Positions 1 to 5,239 of a DNA stretch of 6,477 nucleotides are shown here, piece after piece. The stretch spans positions 1 through 6,477 of the forward strand of contig CAZRAY010000070.1 of assembly GCA_964598235.1 (NCBI GenBank). Reading direction: 5' to 3'. Both the position numbers and the translations under genes were made by a program. The DNA is from UBA652 sp964598235. GTDB taxonomy: Bacteria > Pseudomonadota > Gammaproteobacteria > Nitrosococcales > Methylophagaceae. Within the stretch, counting starts at the first letter, position 1; every line of letters starts with the position of its first letter. The notes beneath the pieces are model-generated. The model had not been told where the DNA came from and did not search any database. It worked only from the letters and a program-made list of their open reading frames with translations.

Positions 1-285
1 GGGCGGACCCCATTTCAAGGTCGCAGCGCCTTCTCGTGGTATGGCTTTGTTGTAACGCATGAACAGGAATAGGCGGTAAAACGCTGCAATGACGAGCGCC
101 CCAAGCCATGAGAGCAAGATAGTATGTTTTTGCACAGGCCATAACATCACAACGACTAGGCCAGCAGTGAGTACACTTGCGTATATTGCGGTGAAGGATT
201 GTTTGTAAAGTAGACGCAATTTTTCTGCGCGGACTAAGAGCGCCGTGTTTTCGTTGGTACCTACTTGCATGTTTTGACTACTCAA
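1..285 (-). CDS. N-terminal fragment of a membrane sensor/signalling protein (3' end outside window)
   Basis: This open frame has no stop before the left window edge, so only about 95 codons are visible and the catalytic part is missing. I translated it by hand from the minus strand. Counting from the ATG at 270, an amphipathic segment with LVRAEKLRLLY (residues 12-22) is followed by two hydrophobic helices at about residues 26-44 and 51-71. These are separated by a short WPVQKH turn, and a basic stretch (MRYNKAIPRE) follows. This pattern resembles the membrane-embedded N-terminus of some hybrid histidine kinases and GGDEF/EAL proteins; that assignment is inference from memory of the family. 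I prefer a TTG start at 285 because GGAGG at 291-295 lies 5 nt upstream of it, whereas the ATG at 270 is 20 nt from that site. An in-frame TAA upstream excludes a much longer start. The gene follows kdsB on the same strand after an 88-bp spacer, so it is probably not part of the LPS operon. Confidence 0.7.
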   Translation of the reverse strand, partial: MSSQNMQVGTNENTALLVRAEKLRLLYKQSFTAIYASVLTAGLVVVMLWPVQKHTILLSWLGALVIAAFYRLFLFMRYNKAIPREGAATLKWGPP

Positions 286-290
286 AGGTC

Positions 291-295
291 CCTCC
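291..295 (-). promoter_or_regulatory. Shine-Dalgarno site (GGAGG) favouring a TTG start
   Basis: On the minus strand GGAGG lies 5 nt before an in-frame TTG (283-285) and 20 nt before the in-frame ATG (268-270). The spacing suits the TTG and is too long for the ATG, so the leftmost gene probably starts with TTG and carries five extra residues. This rests on sequence and spacing only. Confidence 0.5.
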
Positions 296-329
296 CACCC
301 ATTAAGTATGTGAAGATCAAACCTGATTA

Positions 330-340
330 AGGATTATCCT
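330..340. repeat. Short perfect dyad, AGGAT-T-ATCCT
   Basis: This 11-nt dyad symmetry directly abuts the larger inverted repeat at 341-364. The flanks extend the symmetry partly (TAA on the left, TTA on the right after one extra C). A dyad of this size can occur by chance. Its place between kdsB and the leftmost gene makes a protein-binding site possible, but nothing in the sequence proves it. Confidence 0.3.
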
Positions 341-364
341 CTTATGGCTATATCATAGCATAAG
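341..364. repeat. Imperfect inverted repeat (hairpin) after kdsB
   Basis: CTTATGGCTAT (341-351) pairs with ATAGCATAAG (355-364), giving ten base pairs with one bulged G (347) and a 3-nt loop. It begins 9 nt after the kdsB stop codon and lies upstream of the next gene on the same strand. There is no run of T after it on either strand, so it is not a standard intrinsic terminator. It could be a weak transcript-end or RNA-stabilising hairpin, or an operator for the gene downstream. A TATGAT resembling a -10 box lies inside it on the minus strand, but no matching -35 box is present at normal spacing. Confidence 0.5.
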
Positions 365-373
365 TGCGTGAAA

Positions 374-1138
374 TTATTTCTTCAAGTTTTGGCGTACAAA
401 GTCCAAATGCGCTTGTGTATCGATACCATGCCCAGGGTCAATATCAGCACGTGTTAGGTGGATCCGTTTGCCGTGATAAAGCGCACGGAGCTGTTCTAAA
501 GATTCCAGCTTTTCTATTTCGCAAGCGGGTAAATCAGCATAACTCTTTAAAAAATGACAGCGATAGCCATACAGTCCAATATGCCGATAGTGTGGAATCG
601 TGGCGGGGAGCTTGTGTGGGGCATCTTCGGTAGAAAAATGGTTACGTAGCCAAGGGATCGGTGCGCGGCTGAAATAGAGAGCATAACCTTGCGCATCGAT
701 AATGACTTTGACCGCATTGGAATCAAATACATCTGCAGGATCGTCAATTTCTCGATAAAGGGTAGCAATGTCAGCAGCAGGATGATGGTCTAAATCTTGT
801 GCCACTTGGTTAATTAAGCTGGCAGGCAAACAAGGCTCATCGCCTTGCACGTTGATAATAATGTCGTCGTTATCAAACCCATGATGCGCGACAACTTCGG
901 CAATACGATCAGTGCCAGAGAGATGGTCATCTCGGGTCATGCAGACTTCGGCACCAAATTGTTGGGCAGCATCTTGAATACGCGCATCATCGGTGGCGAT
1001 AATAATGCTATCAGCAAGGCTTTCACAGGCCCGCTCATAAACATGTTGAATCATGGGTTTCCCAGCGATATCAACCAGTGGTTTGCCTGGTAAGCGGCTA
1101 GAAGCATAACGCGCGGGGATGACAATTTTAAATGACAT
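374..1138 (-). CDS. kdsB: 3-deoxy-manno-octulosonate cytidylyltransferase (CMP-Kdo synthetase)
   Basis: KdsB activates Kdo with CTP to give CMP-Kdo and pyrophosphate in the cytoplasm. CMP-Kdo is the donor that the Kdo transferase uses on lipid IVA to start the LPS inner core. The protein has 254 residues, the usual family length. The nucleotide-binding start PARYASSRLPGKPL is at 8-21, followed by IATDD (47-51), SGTDR (74-78) and NVQGDEP (96-102), in which Asp100 is the expected magnesium ligand. Further on are SRAPIP (157-162), HIGLYGYR (186-193), EKLESLEQLR (209-218) and GIDT (238-241), with Asp240 the likely second metal ligand. All family hallmarks are intact. The ATG overlaps the stop of the upstream Trm112-family gene in a TAATG junction and the Shine-Dalgarno match is weak, so translational coupling is likely. 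It is the last gene of the operon. Confidence 0.97.
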   Translation of the reverse strand: MSFKIVIPARYASSRLPGKPLVDIAGKPMIQHVYERACESLADSIIIATDDARIQDAAQQFGAEVCMTRDDHLSGTDRIAEVVAHHGFDNDDIIINVQGDEPCLPASLINQVAQDLDHHPAADIATLYREIDDPADVFDSNAVKVIIDAQGYALYFSRAPIPWLRNHFSTEDAPHKLPATIPHYRHIGLYGYRCHFLKSYADLPACEIEKLESLEQLRALYHGKRIHLTRADIDPGHGIDTQAHLDFVRQNLKK

Positions 1139-1320
1139 TATTTGATATCTTCATTATCAGCAAGTGGTCGGGCTTCATCTGCGAGCATCACAGGGATATC
1201 ATCTTGGATCGGGTAGGCAAGGCGGCAAGGCAGGCAGATAAGCTCTTTTGATGCAGCTCGGTGGTGTACGCTGCTTTTGCAGATAGGGCAGGCGAGGATG
1301 GCAAGCAATGTTTTATCCAT
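1138..1320 (-). CDS. Trm112/YcaR-family zinc-ribbon small protein
   Basis: This 60-residue protein matches the bacterial Trm112-like (YcaR) family, usually found between lpxK and kdsB, as here. It opens with MDKTLLAILACPIC and continues with the conserved ELICLPCRLAYPIQDDIPVML segment in two parts (26-36 and 37-46). Two CxxC pairs are present, Cys11/Cys14 and Cys29/Cys32, enough for one tetrahedral zinc site. Eukaryotic and archaeal Trm112 proteins activate methyltransferases involved in tRNA, rRNA and release-factor modification. The role of the short bacterial forms is not well established, and the link with LPS genes is positional. The start is supported by AAAGGA at 1329-1334, 8 nt upstream and inside the lpxK coding region. 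The gene overlaps lpxK by 8 nt and kdsB by 1 nt. Confidence 0.93.
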   Translation of the reverse strand: MDKTLLAILACPICKSSVHHRAASKELICLPCRLAYPIQDDIPVMLADEARPLADNEDIK

Positions 1321-2323
1321 TGGGTGATTCCTTTTTATTGAATGATTTGATTTGTCGCATCAGCTGATTGCTAAAGTCAGCATCAAGTTGTGCCGTAACA
1401 GGTAAAAACCACATATTGTTTGAGGCGAATGATTGACATTTTACCGCATCTTTTTCAGTCATGATAATGGGATGATTATCGAGCAGTTTAAAATCACTGT
1501 GTTGATAGGGATAGTGATCGGGAAACGGGTGAGCGTTTACGATCAGTTTGTGTTCGCGAAGCTGCTGAAAAAAACGTTCAGGATGCCCGATACCTGCAAT
1601 GGCATGAATGGTTTGGCCAGCGAAATCAGAGAGCTTTTGGCGGCGTGTTGGGTCAGCAAGGTTAATAAGTGCATCGGCATGGAGCTGCATATGATGTGCA
1701 TGGGGGTGATTGCCCCCATTTAAAACAAGAAAATTAATGCTTTTAAGGCGCGATAGAGGCTCTCTTAGTGGCCCGACAGGGAGACAGTGTTGATTACCAA
1801 ATTGCCGCACACCATCAACGATAACAATTTCAAGGTCACGTTTTAAAGCAGTGTGTTGTAAGCCATCATCGGCAATGATGATGTCACAACTTGTGGTGTC
1901 CAACAACATTTCACCCGCGACCACCCGCTGTGGAAAAATGACAACTGGGCAGGCAGTACGTTGTGCGAGTAATACAGGTTCATCACCCAATTCGGATGGA
2001 TTGCTGCTTGCCGTGACTAATTGTGGTGTATCAAATGTTTTCCCACCATAACCGCGGCTGATAATGCCGGGTGTGTAGCCGGCTTCTATTAGCTGTTGCG
2101 CAAGCCAAATAACAAAAGGCGTCTTACCTGTGCCACCAACGGTAAGGTTACCGACAATAATAACGGGTACGGAAAGTTGATGTTGCTTAAAATATCCGAA
2201 GTGGTAGGCTTGTCGGCGCAGCCAAATAATAATACGGTAGCTGGCAGAAAGTGGTGTAAATAACCAACGAATGGGGTGGCGTTGATACCACTGCTGCGTT
2301 AGCCAATTAGCCAATCTGCTCAT
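1313..2323 (-). CDS. lpxK: Tetraacyldisaccharide 4'-kinase (lipid A 4'-kinase)
   Basis: LpxK uses ATP to phosphorylate the 4' position of the tetraacyldisaccharide 1-phosphate, giving lipid IVA, the sixth step of the Raetz pathway. It acts at the cytoplasmic face of the inner membrane. The 336 residues are a normal length. A hydrophobic and basic N-terminal region (about 14-45, with PIRWLFTPLSASYR at 17-30) is the membrane-associated part. The P-loop is in GNLTVGGTGKTP (58-69), followed by SRGYGG (89-94), GDEP (113-116) and ADDGLQH (151-157). The C-terminal lobe has GIGHPERFF (244-252), FPDHYPY (267-273) and MTEKDAVK (288-295). All conserved motifs appear intact. The gene starts 3 nt after the msbA stop with no strong Shine-Dalgarno site, and its last 8 nt overlap the Trm112-family gene, consistent with operon expression. 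Confidence 0.97.
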   Translation of the reverse strand: MSRLANWLTQQWYQRHPIRWLFTPLSASYRIIIWLRRQAYHFGYFKQHQLSVPVIIVGNLTVGGTGKTPFVIWLAQQLIEAGYTPGIISRGYGGKTFDTPQLVTASSNPSELGDEPVLLAQRTACPVVIFPQRVVAGEMLLDTTSCDIIIADDGLQHTALKRDLEIVIVDGVRQFGNQHCLPVGPLREPLSRLKSINFLVLNGGNHPHAHHMQLHADALINLADPTRRQKLSDFAGQTIHAIAGIGHPERFFQQLREHKLIVNAHPFPDHYPYQHSDFKLLDNHPIIMTEKDAVKCQSFASNNMWFLPVTAQLDADFSNQLMRQIKSFNKKESPNG

Positions 2324-2326
2324 GGC

Positions 2327-4087
2327 TTATACAGATGAATCTTGAAATTGTAGACGATATAATTCTGCATAATGGTTCTTTTTAGCGAGTAATTCATCAT
2401 GGGTACCGGATTCCACTATCTGGCCATTATGGATCACAATAATGCAATCTGCTTTTTCAATCGTTGATAGACGATGTGCAATCACCAGTGTTGTGCGTTC
2501 TTGCATCAAATTATCAAGCGCAGCCTGAATATGACGCTCTGATTTGCTATCAAGAGAGGCGGTAGCTTCATCAAGAATAAGGATCGGTGTATTACGCAAC
2601 AGCGCACGGGCAATAGCAATACGCTGCCGCTGGCCACCTGATAATAAGAGACCATTTTCACCAATAATGGTATCTAGGCCTTGCGGTAACGCTTGGATAA
2701 ACTCCCAAGCATAAGCTGCTTGTGCTGCAGAGATGATTGCTTCATCAGAGAGGTGATTATCCATACCATAAGCAATATTATTACGAATGCTGTCATTGAA
2801 TAAAATCACCTGTTGATTCACCAGTGAAATATGTTGGCGTAGTTCTTTGAGCGGGAGATCATTAATGTTAATACCATCGAGACTGATTGTGCCAGCGCTC
2901 GGTTGATAAAACCGTGGTAATAAACTGACTAAGGTGGATTTTCCACTACCAGAATGGCCAACGAAAGCAATCGTTTGGCCTGGCTTTGCGTGGAATGAGA
3001 CATCAGTCAGCACATTCCCTTTTGCTTCATCATATATAAAGCTGATGTTCTCGTAGCGAATGTCGCCCTTGGCGTGCGGTAATGTGTGGGTGCCGGTATC
3101 TAATTCAGACTGTTCATCGAGCAAGGTGAAGATACTTTGTGCTGCTGCGATACCGCGTTGTAAGCCGGAATTTATTTTGGTGAGTCGCTTAATCGGGGTG
3201 AGCAACATAAACATCGCAGTAATAAAGGAGATGAATGTGCCTACGGTGATGTGCTCCAGCATTTCAGGGCGAGTAGCAAAATAAATCACCGCCGCCAAGC
3301 CAAGCACAGAGATCAACTCAATGATCGGCTGACTGGTTGCATCAGTGGCGATCATTTTCATCATTTGTTGGCGATTTCGTTGGTTAATTTGTTCAAATCG
3401 GTTTTCTTCATAGTGCTGGCTACCAAAGACTTTTACTTCACGGTGTCCTTTAATAATTTCACTACTGATATGACCGACATCCCCCACAGATTGTTGAATG
3501 TTTTTACTCAGGCGACGGAAACGATAGCTGATTTTATAGACTAAAAAGGCAGTTAAGGGTGCCGTGATTAAGATAATCAGAGACAATTTCCCATTGAGAT
3601 AAAACATCCAAGCCAACAAGCCAAGAATGGTTAAGCTATCTCGGATGAGCACAAGAATCGCTCGTGTGGTGGCATTCGCGACTTGTTCAACATCATAAAT
3701 TAATTTTGCCATCAGTTGGCCTGACGTATTGTGGTCATAATAAGGTGTTGGGAGGCTGATCAGGTTTTGGAACATTTCAGCACGTATGTTTTTGACAACA
3801 TTGCGAGAGATCCAACCGAGACCATAGGTGGTTAAAAAACTAGCAATACCACGTAGTAAAAAAATAGCAATTAGCACGATGGGCATGAGCTTGATAATAT
3901 TGGGGTCGCGATCGACAAAGCTGCCGTCCATCAAGGGTTTCATCATCGCGGCTAAGCTTGTTTCTGTTGCCGCTGAGACAAGCATGGCAATGACGGAAGC
4001 GGCAAAGACCAACCAGTAAGGCTTTACATAACCAAGCAGGCGTTGATAAATTTGTGCAGGGCTTAGAGGGGAGGCGTTAGATTCCAT
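2327..4087 (-). CDS. msbA: Lipid A export ABC transporter, ATP-binding/permease protein MsbA
   Basis: MsbA is a homodimeric ABC exporter that flips core-lipid A from the inner to the outer leaflet of the inner membrane at the cost of ATP. The protein has 586 residues, close to the 582 of the E. coli enzyme. The N-terminal half is a six-helix exporter domain, with hydrophobic segments near 25-45, 65-88, 143-163, 167-187, 255-272 and 281-297. The nucleotide-binding domain has Walker A GHSGSGKST (377-385), the Q-loop glutamine near 425 before VILFNDSI, signature LSGGQ (483-487), Walker B ILILDEATASLD (502-513) with the catalytic Glu, and the H-loop in AHRLST (537-542). DTIIGENGLLLSGGQ-type wording before the signature is typical of MsbA rather than of a general exporter. 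The neighbouring lpxK supports the call. Its ATG overlaps the exbD stop as TAATG, and the Shine-Dalgarno match is weak, suggesting coupling. Confidence 0.96.
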   Translation of the reverse strand: MESNASPLSPAQIYQRLLGYVKPYWLVFAASVIAMLVSAATETSLAAMMKPLMDGSFVDRDPNIIKLMPIVLIAIFLLRGIASFLTTYGLGWISRNVVKNIRAEMFQNLISLPTPYYDHNTSGQLMAKLIYDVEQVANATTRAILVLIRDSLTILGLLAWMFYLNGKLSLIILITAPLTAFLVYKISYRFRRLSKNIQQSVGDVGHISSEIIKGHREVKVFGSQHYEENRFEQINQRNRQQMMKMIATDATSQPIIELISVLGLAAVIYFATRPEMLEHITVGTFISFITAMFMLLTPIKRLTKINSGLQRGIAAAQSIFTLLDEQSELDTGTHTLPHAKGDIRYENISFIYDEAKGNVLTDVSFHAKPGQTIAFVGHSGSGKSTLVSLLPRFYQPSAGTISLDGININDLPLKELRQHISLVNQQVILFNDSIRNNIAYGMDNHLSDEAIISAAQAAYAWEFIQALPQGLDTIIGENGLLLSGGQRQRIAIARALLRNTPILILDEATASLDSKSERHIQAALDNLMQERTTLVIAHRLSTIEKADCIIVIHNGQIVESGTHDELLAKKNHYAELYRLQFQDSSV

Positions 4088-4521
4088 TAGCGTGGTTGTA
4101 TCTCGGCCTCGCTGGTTTGACGTGTTGCTAATGTGAGTCGCGTGTATCCCAGCTGTTGCGCGGTATCCATTGCGGTAACAATCAATTGGTATTCTGCCTC
4201 AGCATCTGCGCTGATAATAATATGAGGATCGGGGTTATTCTGGGCTAATTGCTTGAGTACTTCAGCTAACCTTGTTGCATCTTTGGCATTAACAATGGTG
4301 TCACCAAGCGAAAAGTGACCTTGGCTGCTAATAATAATATCAATCGCTTCATCAACTTGTTCTATCTGTTGTCCTGTTGCCTCGGGCAAATCTACTTTCA
4401 ATGAGCTTTCACGGATAAAGCTGGTGGAGACCATAAAAAAGAGCAATAATAAAAACACCACATCGATCATCGGGGTGAGATTAACATCGGGTTCCTCTGG
4501 ACGCGGTGGAGAAAGCCGCAT
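4087..4521 (-). CDS. exbD: ExbD/TolR-family biopolymer transport protein
   Basis: ExbD-family proteins form, with ExbB, a proton-motive-force-driven inner-membrane complex that energises a partner such as TonB. The protein has 144 residues. A short cytoplasmic tail rich in proline and acidic residues (1-12) leads into VNLTPMIDVVFLLLLFFMV (13-31), the single membrane helix. Asp20 in it corresponds to the essential proton-binding aspartate of the family (Asp25 in E. coli ExbD). After it comes a periplasmic domain that begins with the conserved LPEA (45-48) and contains IIISADAEAEY (101-111), the usual second family motif. It overlaps exbB by 1 nt (TAATG) upstream and msbA by 1 nt downstream. 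ExbD and TolR cannot be separated with certainty by sequence alone. The absence of tolA, tolB and pal nearby and the msbA context favour the ExbD-type annotation commonly given to this locus. Confidence 0.9.
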   Translation of the reverse strand: MRLSPPRPEEPDVNLTPMIDVVFLLLLFFMVSTSFIRESSLKVDLPEATGQQIEQVDEAIDIIISSQGHFSLGDTIVNAKDATRLAEVLKQLAQNNPDPHIIISADAEAEYQLIVTAMDTAQQLGYTRLTLATRQTSEAEIQPR

Positions 4522-5153
4522 TAGGTTTTTTCCGTCTCTGGTTCATAAGAACGACCACTATGCAGAATATCAATCAATTTAATGGCTTGTTCTTCCATAT
4601 CAACAACAAGAAAGCTGATTTTGCCGCGGAAATAACGATAGAAAATAATGCTAGGGATCGCCACTAATAAGCCGGCCGCAGTGGTGAGCAGCGCTTCTGA
4701 GATACCGCCAGCCAAGGTTTCGGGGTTCCCTACGCCTTCAGTGGTAATCACGGCAAATACTTTAATCATACCGATAACGGTACCGAGCAAGCCGAGTAGC
4801 GGGGCGATAGCGGCGATAGTGCCGAGTGTGGTTAGGTTGCGTTCTAATACCACCGTAACATGGCGACCGACATCTTCAATACTTTCACGTGTAATATCGC
4901 GGGAGGCATCGCGATTTACTAAACCAGCAGCGAGTATACGACCCAATTGGGAATTTTCTTGGAGGTCTTTAATACGTTTTTTATCAACTTGATTAAACTT
5001 CAACCATTGCCAGATTTGGGTGACTAATTCGGGTGGGGAAATCCGTTTTGTTTGAAGGACAAGAAAACGTTCAACCACAATCGTAATGGATAGGATAGAA
5101 CATAGGATAAGTGGCCACATGATCCAACCACCTGCTTTAAATAGCTCTAGCAT
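4521..5153 (-). CDS. exbB: ExbB/TolQ/MotA-family proton channel protein
   Basis: ExbB is the multi-spanning, pentamer-forming partner of ExbD in a proton-driven motor of the inner membrane. The 210 residues have three hydrophobic segments, about 9-33, 108-134 and 152-173, with a cytoplasmic loop between the first and second. The family signatures are present: GTIAAIAPLLGLLGTVIGMI (111-130) and GGISEALLTTAAGLLVAIP (149-167). Thr125 and Thr158 align with the channel-lining Thr148 and Thr181 of E. coli ExbB, and Glu153 with its Glu176; these alignments were made by eye. A weak Shine-Dalgarno site, AAGAGA (5163-5168), lies 9 nt before the ATG. This is the first gene of the compact operon, preceded by an 86-bp gap after the vWA gene in which I could not identify a promoter. 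TolQ is the main alternative, less likely without tol genes nearby. Confidence 0.9.
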   Translation of the reverse strand: MLELFKAGGWIMWPLILCSILSITIVVERFLVLQTKRISPPELVTQIWQWLKFNQVDKKRIKDLQENSQLGRILAAGLVNRDASRDITRESIEDVGRHVTVVLERNLTTLGTIAAIAPLLGLLGTVIGMIKVFAVITTEGVGNPETLAGGISEALLTTAAGLLVAIPSIIFYRYFRGKISFLVVDMEEQAIKLIDILHSGRSYEPETEKT

Positions 5154-5239
5154 AATGTTAAGTCTCTTTTTAAACCCGTAAGATAAAGCAATATGATACG
5201 TGAAAACGGATGCTTATAGTGCGTTCAGGGGAAGATTTT
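5154..5239 (-). other. Intergenic gap upstream of exbB; no clear promoter or terminator
   Basis: This 86-bp AT-rich spacer separates the vWA gene stop from exbB. If the LPS operon has its own promoter near its first gene, it should lie here or within the end of the vWA gene. Candidate -10 boxes on the minus strand (TATAAG, TATCAT) lack a matching -35 at 16-18 nt. ATAAGCA and TGCTTTAT could pair across about 20 nt, but with no T-tract this is not an intrinsic terminator. Read-through from the vWA gene therefore cannot be excluded. Confidence 0.35.

Noticed and set aside
341..364. Intrinsic (Rho-independent) terminator for kdsB
   Set aside because: The stem is AT-rich and no T-run follows on the minus strand, so it was recorded as an inverted repeat instead.
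364..633. Plus-strand open frame of 89 codons
   Set aside because: It lies antisense to the C-terminal part of kdsB, whose motifs are fully intact, and its translation shows no recognisable domain.
845..1093. Plus-strand open frame of 82 codons
   Set aside because: It is antisense to the conserved N-terminal half of kdsB and resembles no known protein.
1433..1723. Plus-strand open frame of 96 codons
   Set aside because: It is antisense to lpxK; the minus-strand frame carries the conserved lpxK motifs.
3060..3544. Two overlapping plus-strand open frames within msbA
   Set aside because: Both are shadows of the msbA coding sequence, with no supporting ribosome binding site or domain.
4648..4992. 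Plus-strand open frame of 114 codons opposite exbB
   Set aside because: It is the antisense of the exbB membrane helices. Its composition is explained by the opposite strand, and exbB has clear family signatures.
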